Source of the DNA: Pictodentalium vernedei
Lineage: Eukaryota > Mollusca > Scaphopoda > Dentaliida > Dentaliidae
DNA: 64,000 bases
Assembly: GCA_031216915.1 (NCBI GenBank)
Contig: CM062289.1
Location: 448,284,910-448,348,909 of the forward strand
Direction: 5' to 3'
The notes beneath the pieces are model-generated. The model did no database searches. It had not been told where the DNA came from and was given only the letters and a program-made list of their open reading frames with translations. The position numbers were made by a program, and so were the translations under genes. Positions 1-13,800 of the stretch are shown here, one piece after another (position 1 is the first letter of the stretch; every line of letters starts with the position of its first letter).

Positions 1-49
1 GAAAAAAAAGTAGAAGGTGTGTATTCATATCTGAACATTTGTTTTCCAG

Positions 50-145
50 GCAAATCCTACAAGTAATTGTAGCTCCCCATCAAGTGACAAAGAAAACAAA
101 GCTGACAATGGAAAGAAATCGCCAAAGAAATGGGTGCCACCCAAG
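50..145 (+). CDS. BAZ1B: BAZ1B exon 1 of window (post-WAC linker)
   Basis: Thirty-two codons in phase 0 at both ends, between a tttccag acceptor and a gtattt donor. The peptide carries SSPSSDKEN and ends KSPKKWVPPK, matching the BAZ1B linker whose human form reads SPSSDKEN and KWAPPK. It is polar and basic, so probably disordered. The next codon in frame comes from the exon at 15227. The methionine-initiated frame that starts at 39 crosses the acceptor and is not the real reading. Confidence 0.93.
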
Positions 146-3100
146 GTATTTATTTTTAAACATATTTTTCACATTGGTACATAGTTTTGTTGTACCAGAT
201 TTTACACCAGCTCATCCTTATTAATTGGTCACCAACTTTCTCAGTTCCAAAAACAGGCCAAACAAAAAATACATTTTGGTTCACGGACAAACAATTAATT
301 TTTCATTTCAAATGTGGGAAGGTTTTTATTTTTATACCCTCTGCATACATTGAGCTCGTTCCAATGAAGGGTCGTAACCTACCTTCTTGAGACAGAAAAT
401 AAAAAAAAGTAGTTACCGTATTTACTCTATGTATTGGGACACTCTATGATTTGGGACACACATTTTTTCCAGAAAACTATATTTTTTTATGCTCTAAAGT
501 TTGGGACATTCAGGAGATATGTTTCCAGCTGACCCGTCGCTAGTAGCAGACGACACTCATAAAAAAAATTCTTGAGTAACTAAAATTTTTCATTTTTTGC
601 TTCCAAAACATAGCTTATGATCCCTCATTGGAACGAGCGCATTGCTTCCAAAACATAGCTGATTATCCTTCATTGGAACGAGCGCAATATTTTTTAGCTG
701 TCCCAATACATAGAGTAAATACGGTATTGAAGAATTTTTTTGGCAGGTGTCGTCTGCTTTTCATGTTAAGTAAAGGGTTAATCATGCTTTGTTTCAAACA
801 CATGCAAATAAATATCAATCAAAAAGGATAAAATTTTTAATGTGTTACGATTCCATAGTAATTTTATAAGACGCTGGAAGCCAATAAAAGACATTCATTG
901 AGGGGGTTAAATTTCAATGAGGGTAAACTGTGAACCAAAACCACCATTGTTCAATCCTAAACTGGGGGAGTTGCTAAATTAATTTTCAAAGGTGATTTGT
1001 AACGCAAGTATTTTTTTCACGGTTATCATACTACAAGCAAAAGGAGCCTCAGTTTAGGAATATTCTGTTCATAAACAGTTGTTCTGTTACAATTTACACT
1101 CTCCAATAAATTGTAATAAAACCTTTTTTGCTCAACTTTGGCAAAGCCAAATTTGAGGTATTGTCATGGTCCGCCCGTCGCGCTGTCAACACGGCTCGGG
1201 CTAGAGGCCGTATTTATGAACTGATCTTTACGAAACTTCTTGGGTACCTTTGTTATGACTGTGGGGACAAGAACGAGTGTCCGATCCGAAATTCAAGATG
1301 GCCACTGGCAGCCATTTTGTACAAAATTAGGTGCAGTCAGATTTTTGCGCAGAACTTTCATATGAAAGCTCTGATTTGAATAATTTTTTTGTGAATGCTT
1401 AGTACCATGGGATACATCACATATAATACAGGTGTTTTTTCTCGGGCGTAAATTATGCAAATTAGACTAACTTTGAGTTATTTAGTGTTACTTTCAGCAC
1501 TGTAAGTGAAAATGCCAATACGGCTCGGGCTAGAGGCCGCATTTATGAACCAATCTTTATGAAACTTCTTGGGTACCTTTGGTATCACCGTGGGACGAGA
1601 ACAAGTGTTTTGGGGTCCGGTCCGAAATTCAAGATGCCCGATGGCAGCCATTTTGTACAAAATTAGGTGCAATCAGATTTTTGCACAGAACTTCCATATG
1701 AAAGCGCTGATTTGAATAATTTTTTTGTGAATGTTTAGTACCATGGGATACATCACATATAATACGGGTTTTTTTCTCGTGAAGAAATTATGCAAATTAC
1801 ACTAACTTTGAGTTATTTATTGTTACTTTCAGCACTGTTAGTGCAAATGCCAATACGGCTCGGACTAGAGGCTATTTGTGAACAAATCTTTACGAAACTT
1901 CTTGGGTACCTTTGTGATCACTGTGGGAGGAGATCGAGTGTTTTGGGGTCCGGTCTGAAATTCAAGATGGCCACTGGCAGCCATTTTGTACAAAATTCGG
2001 TTCAATCAGATTTTTGTGCAGAACTTCCACATGAAAGCGCTGATTTGAATAATTTTTTGTGTGAATGTTTCGTATTATGGGATACATCACATATAATATG
2101 GGTTTTTTTCTTGTGAAAAAATTATGCCAATTAGACTAACTTTGATCTATTTAGAGTTACTTTCAGCACTGTAACTGCAAATGCCAATACGGCTCGGGCT
2201 AGAGGCCGTATTTATGAACCGATCTTTATAAAACTTCTTGGATACCTTTGTTATCACCGTGGGACGAGAACGAGGGTTTTGGGGTCCGGTCCGAAATTCA
2301 AGATGGCCACTGGCAGAATTTGGTGCAATCAGCAATCAGAATACTTCACATATTACTTTTTTTTTTTGTACATATATTATGCGAATTACTCTTTCTCTTA
2401 TTCTTTATTGTGTCGCCTGCCCCACGAAGTGGGGAGCGACATATAGGGATTACTTTTGTCGTCTTGCGTCGTCTGCGTTGTCATCCGCGTCACACTTTCT
2501 CTTATCCGCCACTCCTCTTTAACCTATGAATGGATTTTGATGAAACTTTCAGTGATTCTTTATCACATAATGGCATTGTGCACCTCCTATTTTATTTTTT
2601 GATCCGCTGTATTTTTTCCAGAGTTATGCCCCTTTTCCACTTAGAATTCTGTCTGAAATATTAAAATATAGTGCAGGCGACACACATCTTCCATGGAAGA
2701 CTCATTTAAGTTTTTGACTTGGTCACAACAAATACTGATTTCTGTCATATTCATTATTGTTGACCTGGTCACAGCAAATACTAATTCCTGTCATATTCAA
2801 AGTTGAGCTACAGTGTCATTGACACTTTCATGTTTAACCCTTTACCCAAAGAATCGGCCGCATCCGTCCGCGTAATATGCAAATTCAGCAGTTGAAAAAA
2901 TATTATTTTTCAAAAAATTTGAACAAAACCATATCATGTGACCCCTCGTTGGAACGAGCTTGTTCCAACGAGGGGTCACATGATATGGTTTTTTTGAAAT
3001 TTTTTGAAAAAATTATATTTAAAATAATAAATTTTGATATTGTCTGCGTTGGGTAAAGGGTTAAATATTTTGTGTTTCAATTGCTGAGCAAACAAGTTAA

Positions 3101-4849
3101 TGAATACAGTATAAATCCACTAAAGTGGCATTCTGCACTTTTCTGTAGAGCTTTGATAGTTCCAGGCTTGGCAATTTCAGGAGAGCGATTTTTTAGCTCT
3201 CCTTACTACCCTCCTGAAAGAATTAAGGAGAGCAAAATATTGCCCTCCTAAATATTTTGGTCTGGGATGATTGAGATTACATGTATTATGCTCACATTAA
3301 ATTTTTGTTGTAAAGCAAAAATGTAATTTAACTTCGAAGTCACATAACATCACGTAATTTCATTTTGAAAGGGGTTTAGTGGTAAAAGGTAATGGCTGCA
3401 ACCATACCCAAACACAGTTGCAATCATTTGAAGCAAAATGGGTCACAGCAATATTTTTTTTTCTGTCAGTTTCAAGTTCAACAACTGACATCACAGTTTG
3501 AGGGGTAATTATTCAAGGAATATTGACACTATAATATACTACCATTACTACTATCCTGTCACTTGAAGCACTTGCACCAGGATGTGACTGTAGATTCAAG
3601 CAGACCTGTTGTCCAAGAAAGTCATACGCCTACCACTACCACCTTCAACCCCCTTGGGGATTGAAGGTGGTAGTGGTAGACATATGACTTTCTTGGACAA
3701 CAGGTCTGGGTACACACACAGGTCTTGTCAAGTGTGTGTTCGGTTGTTGAGTGAGACATCTAGATGTCTAAGAGATTTCGCTTCACCTTAGTAAAGTTAA
3801 TAAAATCACTGATGTAGTCTGTTGGTTTCAGTTTCAATGAGTTCGTTCAATTGGATACTTAAAATGCTGTGTAAAGCTAATTGCTCTCCTGAGCTGATTG
3901 AGGAGCATGATTTTTTGCCCTCCTGCTTTTTTCAGAATGCCAGGCCTGTAGTTCTATAGAGCCTTAATAGTGGCTTCTATCACTTCACCAGTTAATAGTA
4001 ATATTTAGTAGGTGTTGCACAAACTGAAAATTTAAGAAAACCCAGAAAGATTATGCAAAAAAAAGCGTAGCCCTTTTGAGCCAAGATAACCCCTGCACTT
4101 GCTTTTATCAGTGCATTTTTAGATCATCTTGACAAAGTCAAGCTGAGCTAATTTCATCGCTCTCTGTCCATCGTCCATCCGCCGCTCGTCAGTCAACACC
4201 ATGTTTTGGTTTTCTCCAAAACTGTTGGGCCAATTCAAGTGAAAGTTTGTGTGAGTGATGGTCCCGAAGGGGCATTGCATTTTTATTCAACTCAACCTGT
4301 TCAGCCCCATAGGGAGGGAGTGGGGGAAAATGCTCCAAAATATTTTAAAAATCTTCTTTCCATGAACCAGTGTGTACAATGACTTGATATTTGTTATGGG
4401 TCTTCCTTTTGAGGGGTAGAATCAAGTTTGTTCAAACAAAGTTCGTCAAACAATATTTGGCTTTGTAATGGGAGGGGTAAGATTTTTGGCCCCACCCAAG
4501 ATTTCTATTTTCTGAACTGATGGTCTGGTTTGAATGAAATTTGGTATGATAAGTACTTGACTCATGCAAAAAAAAAAATTCCTGCATCACTGTGGGAACC
4601 TAGGGAGCTAAAAATAGAAATATTTTCAAACGCCAATATTTCCCAAACCACATGGAACAGAGAGCTGTTATTTGGCATGAAGCATCCTTAGGACCAGTAG
4701 AATTGAATGGTAAAAAAAATTATCATCGATTAGGTAAGGGTGTTCTGTAATGGGCATCGAAATAATGCTGAGTCAGCATATTGGCAAAAAATTTTCTCCA
4801 GAACCAATCATCATCAAGATCTTTTGATATTCGGTTTTCAGCATTCATA

Positions 4850-4882
<33 letters not shown>

Positions 4883-7800
4883 TACAAGTTTGTTAAAATA
4901 AAGCCCATTAGTTCATATTTGGGCTCAATACAGGAGCCCAAATTTCTAACTTGGGGTAATATGGGGAATATTCTTTAAAAATCTTCTTCAGAACCACCAG
5001 TCAGAGTCTTTTAATTTTGCTATACATCATTATTATGAGGGTCAGATTCAAGATTGTTCAAACCAAGTCCCTAGGTTAATATTTGGGGTTCCTTCGGAAG
5101 CCCCAATTTTAACTTTGTTCAATATGGGTGATAATTTTTAAAAATCTTTTTCAGATCCACCAGTGAGAATGCTTTCATATTTGGTGTGCAACATCTCTAG
5201 GGGGGGCAGATTCAAGTTTGTTCAATTCAAGTGCCTGGGTTAATATTTGGGCTCCATATGGGAACCTGAAATTTAACTTGGTACAGTATGAGGGAATTTC
5301 TTCAAAAACCTTCTTCCTCAGATCCACTAATCAGAATGCTTTCATATTAGGTATACAACATCTCTAGGGGGGTCAGATTCAAGTTTGTTCAAATCGGATC
5401 CGTAGGTTAATATTTGGGCTCGCCAAAAATGAAAATATATTCTAATTTCAACAGATAGCTTGTTTATAATAGAATTTCTCTGCCCTCCACACAACACTAG
5501 AATCTCATTTAATAACTCTTTCTACACGAGAGGCCGCTTTCCCAGTCCAGGAACATGATACGTCATAATCTCATTAAGTAGGATGGCTACTAAGTGAATG
5601 TGTGTGATAGAACAATTCATATTTTCAGCGTGCAGCCTTCACCACGGGAACACCTAGAAGTGCAGTAAACAGGCTCTGTTTTACTGGTAAAATAGGGTCC
5701 AGTCACCAATGCTTGGGAGGCGCAAACCCTCTTTAAAATGGGCAACATGGCTTATTAACACTCGCCTCTGGTCGTGTGTTAATACTCATTTTGTGGTCAT
5801 GATTAGCCATTGTGCAAAAATATGTGACCTTAACCCTTTACCCAATGAATCGCCCACATCCGCCCGCGTAATATGCAATTTCAGCAGTTGAAAAAATATT
5901 ATTTTTCAAAAAATTTCAACAAAACCATATCATCTGACCCCTCATTGGAACGAGCTCGTCGAGCTCGTTCCAATGAGGGGTCACATGATATGGTTTTGTT
6001 GAAATTTTTTGAAAAATTTGAAAAAATGGTATTTAAAATAATAAATTTTGATATCGTATGCGTTGGGTAAAGGGTTAAACACCAATAAATAATAATAAGC
6101 CTTAAGGCTGCACGTTGAAAATATTAATTGCTCTACCCCCAAATAATGGATATGGACCCTTCCAATTTCTGCCATTTAACTGGCTTGGAAGATACCACTG
6201 TTAATGGAAAAGAAGAGCAAGAATATTAAATCTCAGATGCTATTTCATATGTTTTTCTTAGTTTTCCCCAGTAGGCATGGAAAAATCTGGGAAGTCAGGC
6301 TATTAAAAAAAAAATTCTTGTTTCTCGGGCACCTCCCTCATTATAGAAAATCGGCCTCATCACCTTTTTTTTCACCTGGAAATCTCTTCTTTGCAACTAT
6401 TTTGCTCTTGTAGGACAACTATTTAACCAATTATATCTTGTTTGAATGATCTTGCAGAGCTCTATCAAACAAGATATAGTTGGTTAAATTTTCAACTACA
6501 TTATCAGAAATTTTCACTGCTGAAAACATTGGGTTGCCATATAATGTGTAAGTTGATAAATTTCTGATTCCAACTATTTTCAGAAATGTTTTTCCGAATA
6601 AAGAACAAAAAAAATCCCCCTCTCTAATCATAAAATTGAAGAAAAATTTCCAGAGAAACCAATATTTTCATGGGCCTTATGAAATTCAATGTTTTGAAAA
6701 ATAAGTAGGTTAGCTGGTCATATAGCTGAATTTCTGGTTGAAATGATTAATTGTCTAGTTGTTGTTGACGATGATGTTTTCGTATTCTGACTCTGAATTT
6801 CTCATTCTGCACTTTGGAACACTGTATTTCCTTGGAGAACATTAAAAGAAAACAAAAGTTTGAATGAATGTGTGTCTCGGCAGTGTTGCTGTCATTCCAA
6901 GAATGGTATCAAGTGGCCTCTGTATTCGAACACTCGCTCACTTTCATTTCATCGCACTGTTGTCCAAAGGCATTATTATAAAAATAAATATAAGGTGAAA
7001 AAACGCTTGCTTTCGTTTACCTTCGGCTGGTCGGCTTGTGACCAAGTTTTTAAACTCAGTAACTTCTATAATATTTGGTGGAATGACATCATATTCGGTA
7101 TGCAAGTCTAAAATGTAGTGTTAAGCCTCATGTTCTGAGCAGGTGTTATTCAGAGTATTTTGTGAGAGTTATTGCCCTTGATAGATTTGGAATTTGTTTC
7201 TTTTTTTATCACACGTCTCATATTGGGTGTGAACTCATAATATTTTTATACTGTACCAATGACCCAGACATAGCTGGTGCTAACTCTTAAAATATAGGGC
7301 CAAACACAAATTTTGCCCCCCAATCCCCAAAATTTGCATCTAAAACTAAAGAAAACATGTCCTGAGAGGCCCTCCACACTTCGCCCCTACTGCGCATGCG
7401 CAGTGTCAAGGACGTTCCGAAATTGGCGCCATTTATCATTCTAAGTTTGGCCCTTCATCAGTTAACATCTGACTGATCTTTGTGCTTTTAAATCTCAGTT
7501 TAAATGATGCCAGACACATAAATATTAGTGAAATGGTGATTCTAAGGAGGATAGAAAAGGAGGAGAGGAAAAGAATGTGTGACAGAATATTATCAGGGCT
7601 GTAACTTAAAATTTTTTAATGAAATTATGTTAAGTTACCTATTTTCAAGGCAGCAGCCATTTTGTTGTCATTCTGATTATTTAGTTACACTGTTTTTACA
7701 AGTGTTTTTCCTCTCTCCCTGTCCTTTAAGTTCCCCCTTGCTATTCTCCCATGCTTTTGGCATAATTTCTGTAATTATTATTACTAAAATTTCTTGGGAG

Positions 7801-10800
7801 TTTAGCTGAATAACAGAATGAATTCTGTTCTTTCCCCATGTTTACGTCTTCACCTACGGGTGGTTAGGCGTTGTGTTCTGCATCTACCATCTGATGTTCT
7901 GCAGTTTCTTCCCTGGAAGTCTCTGTTTTGCATCAGATGGTGTATTTTGGTAACTGATTTCGGGCCTGGGTGCCTGGAGTCTTATTTTAGTGTTTTTACA
8001 CTCATTGTTTACATTTACAACAGCCCTCTGTGTGAGGGGGGGATTTCTAAATAATAATATCTTTATGTTATTTCAATCATAACTAGATACATTATTATTG
8101 TTCGTAAGTGTTGAATAAATTGTTTAAAATATTTTTAAAATTTTTGTCCACACTTAGGCTTGGGATCCATTGGGGCTCAACGTTACTTTTCAGAAACTTG
8201 GGCTGTTCTGAAAAAATATTTTTTCAAAATATTTTGATTTCAGTTATTTTTTCTATATTAATGGATCATATTATTATTATGTATTTTGATTGCCAGGGGT
8301 TAGTGCGAGTACCAGGACTTGTTTTCTTTTCACATTGAAAGGATATTGATCAATTGTTTTAAGAGGAAGTCTTCCTCTGACCTTATTATCATTCTATATG
8401 TGGTCAGTGTACTCGCATTAACTCCGGTTCTGTATCGTATGATTTCGATGACAATATGGGAAGCGTATGTCACGGTATGTTGTTGGGGATTTGGACACTC
8501 CGGTCCTTTCCCCGCAGGGTCAATCTACTTTATCAATTTCTATTTCAGACGATCAAGATTAGGGTGATGTATCTGTGATGTCTTCCAACAGTGTGCCTCC
8601 GTCGTCACAATTAATGAAGGGCTAGCGGAAAAGTGCTCATGTAATACGCCAATTGCCTAAGAGGACCCTAGTAGGTTCGACGGCCTTTGACGTCCGCTAG
8701 CTCGCCCGGTGTAGCGTCCATTCACCGAATGGTTCGGCAGCCGGGTTCGTCCGTTGCGGTCTAGAAGGAATTTTGGGGTGATGCGAGCACTATAAAATTA
8801 ACTTAATGCACACCCAGTGACGGCGGATCGGAGGGAGAACGGAGGAAGCCTTTTAGTCCGGTTCATAGCTCGTTCCGGTCCATCCGGACGGCAAGCGAGA
8901 GAGGCCCCTCTCTCGTTCAACAACATCTGGCCCCAGATGTTGTGGTACAAATGTGTTGTTAGCGGAGCATACGTCCGTCGCTCGGGACGCTCCGTTGTAT
9001 AGGCAGTCCGCTGAGACTGCTAAGGCTTCCTCTTCTCGTCAGCGCACACGACCGCACCTTGGCTGCGTGACCGCCGATATATTACCAGCTTCGCCGATCA
9101 AGGATTCTTCGGCGACCAGGTCACACCATCCGGCAGCCAGGGATTCGAGACCGATGGACTCCGGACGTTCGCATAGGAAAAGTATGCGGGAGCCATCTGA
9201 TGCGGAGCTGCCCTCGGCGAAGCAGCGATAGACTGCGCCTCCGCAGGTCTCGACGCCGGACATTCTTGGGCACATAGCACAGCTTATCGCAGCATCCCAG
9301 CAGCCGACAGAAACGGTGTCGGATCGAGAATTATCCGACAGCGCTGGGTCGGTAGCTGGGGACTCGAGGCCTGCAGACTCCGGACGTTCGCATAGGAAGT
9401 ATGCGGGAGTCAACGTACACGGAGCTTCCAGCGGCAATGCATCGTAAGTCCGCTACTGCACAGGCCTCGGGAACGGACGTGCTTTCCTTAATAGCACAGT
9501 TTATCGCAGCATCCCAGCATCAACTGAATCTGTCGCATATATTTTATCCGACGATGCTGGGTCGGGACGCTCCGCGGAAGCGGGTACGGATGTCCGAAAG
9601 TTTCATCCGGTCCGACGGGATACCGAAAGGGATTCGGTGGATTTCAAGCTTTCCCTTTCGGAACAACATATGCTGCGATGCCGGATAAGAAACTGATAGC
9701 GTCGGTGGACTTAGAAATTTTTGGTTCGGTTCAGGGACATCGTCCCTCAGTTCCGACATAGTCCAATAATGTCACACAAACTTTCGAATTATTGAACGAC
9801 GCTATATATATTATTATTTTATGCTTGCTATCCAAGCATTTCTGGTTTCTTGTTCGAAGAGTTATGGAGATGTCTTTCAAAAGTGTGCCTCTGTCGTCAT
9901 AGTTAATGAAGAGTTAGCGGCAATAAGTGCTCATGGAATATGTCTATCGCTTACGGAGTGACATTCGCTAGCTCACCCGGTGTAGCGTACATTCATCGAA
10001 TGGTTCGGCTGCCGGGTTCGTCCGTTGCGGTCTAGGAAGGAGATTTGGGTGATGCGAGCACTTTAATTACTTTAGTACTCACCCAGTGACGGCAGATTGA
10101 GGACAGATCGGAGGAAGCCAACAACATAGGGGACCGCATGTTGTGGTTCAGATATTTTACATTCGGAGCATATGTCCGTTGCTCGGGACGCTCCGTTATA
10201 TTGACAGTCCGAGAGACTGTCTTTAATGCTTCCTCATCCTCACAGCAGGGCACACGACCGCACATTGGCTACGTGATCTCGAGTATCCGATCAGTTTCGG
10301 CATTCAGTGATTCCACAGCGAATAGGTCGCGCCATCCGGTAGCCAAGGGACACGAGGCCTATACACTCCGTTCGCTCGCATATTGGAAGTATGCACGGGG
10401 TAACGATCTCGGAGCTTCCTGCGGCAATGCATCGTAAGACCGCTGCTCCTCAGGCCTCAGTGACGGACGTGCTATCCGAGTTAGCACAGTTGTTTCGCAG
10501 CATCCCAGCTATTGACGGTTTCTCGGTCGAATCAGGAATTATCCGACGGCGCTGGGTCGGTGCGGTCCGCGGTTGCATCAAGCTACGGACGACCGAACGC
10601 TTTATAGGGTCCGACAGGATGGCGAAAGGGATTCGAAAGATTTCGAGTTTTCCCTTTAGTAGTATCGGAAGATGCTTTTCATATCTTCTGGCATTTCTTC
10701 CAGTGATTATTTTTCGGACTTCATTGCTGCGATCTTGGATAAGAGACTTATAGCGTCATTGGACTCGGATTTTTCGATCGGTACAGGGACTTTGTCCCTG

Positions 10801-13800
10801 ACTTACCGACGCAGTCCAATATTGTCATTACAACATGTGTTTTATTTTTCGACGCTATATATTTATATATATATACAAGACGGCTACTAAGCATGATAGT
10901 TTAGTTTCTTGTCCGTGTGGCTCATTTCTGCCATTTTATCTTTTTTTACATATAGTTTATTTTGGCAGAGCAGGGCATACCGAGAGTTCATATGCGTCTA
11001 GACGGTGTGATTAAAGACTGCATATATTCTTTTTCACCGTTTATGTCTTTTCCAATTTCAATGTTGGGAACGACATTATGTATATTAGACTTAACTTAGA
11101 CGCTTTATTATACGTAATCCGCCTTACTGAGGCGTTATCATTACGTCTTCAAGAAAAGATTTACGGGATATTATTCTCAATGTAATTTCTTTTGAGGGCA
11201 GTAGTTTGTTCACGTATAACTCCGCCCTTCAGTGGCTGATTGGAGTTGGTTAGACGTGATGCAGCCCTAGCTACATCCACGCGTGGATAGTAGGTTAAGA
11301 ACTCTCTCAGAGTCGCTTCGTTCTCGGAGGAGCTTCTCTTCGACGGCAACTTTCCGGCAATCCATGAATTGCTTGATTTATACATTCTCTTGTCTATCTA
11401 GTGTTACAAGAGATTCAGACTGGGGCAAACATTCGGTGGTTGACTCAGAGAGTGCCGCCGCAGTTGCCGGACCCGAGTGTGGCTGTTATGACGGTTGCCA
11501 GTCAAACAGATTGGGATATATACTGATCCCTACGGATTCGAAGTGCCAGGGTCTTTGGGTTCGCAGTCTTTTAGCTATCAGTTAATTTCCGCGGAATAAT
11601 GTTTTTTAGGCTTGCTTTATGTCATTGCATGAACATTATTCAGAAACGCATGCCCAAATTCCTGTCCTTTAATTCGACAGTAGTGGCGTATCTCCGGAAC
11701 CAGGGAGGCACTCTTTCGTTTCCGTTATTCAATTTAATGGAAAGAATCCGTCTGTTGGTTATAGTACACCAAGTTCAGTTTTGGTCCGTCATATTCTGGG
11801 TCGTCTGATTGTTTTATCGCACTCCCGTTCTCTTACGGGTCGCTTGTTGCTGTCAGAATGGACTCTCAACAAACAAGTATTCAATCAGATTTGCTATCTA
11901 TGGGAGCGCCCAATGATGTTTTATTTATGACACAGCTGGCTAATCAATTGCAGACGTATGTGTTGGCTTGTCCAGATCTCTGAGCTAATACTGTTAACGC
12001 TCTATTGATCTATAGGACAGAATGATAGGATACGCGTATCCTCCGGCGCTCTTGTTTTTAGCAGGTATTGCTAAGATAAACAACCACAATACATTTCTGT
12101 TGATAGCATCTCTATCTTCACAGAGATCATGAGTAATTTACTCTCTTGTCTACTGTGGATCTTAACGTGAAATCTTCCTCTATGTGAGGATCTTTTTTCA
12201 CTGGGTAAATCGTGTCATCTTTATCACAACCAGCAAGGTCGCAACCTTCATGTATTCCGTTGTGTGGTCCGTATTGCATTGTAAGCACTGTACTGGACGA
12301 GCTTTGGACGCGATTTCTTACTATAGGAGATCCTCTTCTTCGCTATTCTATGCGACTAAAGTGGAGGCTCTTCCGTCGTGGTGTAGGGATCATTATGTTC
12401 ATATGGTTGATCCCTCCATACTACTCATTGCTATTTTTTAGTATACTTGTTTCACAAGATCTACTGCAGCCTGTTGTTATTTAGGTTATAGGTTTATGTT
12501 ACCTCATACCTATGCACTCTATGATAGTTTACAATTGAGTCTTTTGTCTCTTTATCTAAGTCAGTTAGTAACTTTTTGATAAATAGACTTAGAATCTTTA
12601 GATTAAATTCCAATACGGATTTTAACTTCAGGTTCTTATTTAGCTAAGTAATCATTTGAGCCTCTGGAAACAGTAGTTTTCAAATTCTGACCTTTTAGAC
12701 AGTAATTCTGTTGGTTTCTCTTTTACTGTAGAGTCAGTGAGTTTCATGCACTATCGATGGATGATTTTCACTTTCATAGTTTCGGAATCAATACTTCCGT
12801 TACTATTTAGGTTGGATTGTTGCATAAGAGTTAGGCTCCTATTATCCGGAACCTATTATTTTAAGGTCCTTCCGTCTTCGTATGGGCATAGGCCTTTACT
12901 CTTTCCGGGTACAGTTTATGTATTTATAAACAGATATCTGTTTATTACAAGGGCGTAAGCTTCTTCTGTCTTTGATGTCTAGTAGAAGGACGTTACGCTC
13001 CATTTTATTGTTAATGGATTCTATTAACTAGCGTACTGCTTATGGTATATCATTGGCTTAGCAGTTGTGCTTAAGATTTCGGCTCATGAAGTAAGAGTTC
13101 TTCTACTTCTTGGGCTTACATTAATAGTGTTCTATTATAGATTTTTGAAGGCTGCTCATTGCGCTCAGCCATCCATTCATGAATTTTATCTCAGAAATAT
13201 CGAGTCCATTTCTGGAGGCCTCTATTGTTAGGTCTATTATCTACTGCTCAGAATGTCATTCACTTAACAGTTGCTACTATAGCTAGGTAGGCTGTCTGTT
13301 TCGGCAGTGTCTCCGTTCGGCTGCCCTCTTCGCTCTGGGCTATTTGACCCAGGGCAAGAAAAAGGGGGGGGGAGGGTGTTCCCTTGGGTCACCTGTTTTT
13401 ACTATGAAAACAAGGGGATACCTCCTCCGGAGTTAGTAATTCTGAGCTGTTATTGGGATGGTTGTTTAGTGAGAAGTTTAAGTTTATAAAATTCATTCAA
13501 GTCTTAGTTTTTAAAGTATAGCTTTTGAATATTGCATATGTCAACGGACATGATTATGCAATTCTCACACACTTTTAGGAGTATAAGAGTCTCTATTCTC
13601 TAGACTTACTTTATTATTGGCTTACTTTAAAAATTATTAGTATAAGGACTATTGGATATTAATAGAGTACATGGATGTATGAAGCTCAATTTTTGGAAGG
13701 TGTTGTATCTTTCTAATTTATCATAAATAAGAAAGATACATGTAAGGCCTATTACTTCTTTTCCCTACAGGGGATGACTCTATTTTATTTTATTGAGCGT

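Noticed and set aside
4723-4978. Poly-proline and poly-glycine frames
   Set aside because: Produced only by the 32-base G run at 4850-4881.
9039-9437. 132-codon minus-strand frame
   Set aside because: Antisense to DIRS gag-like sequence; no homologous frame in the second tandem copy.
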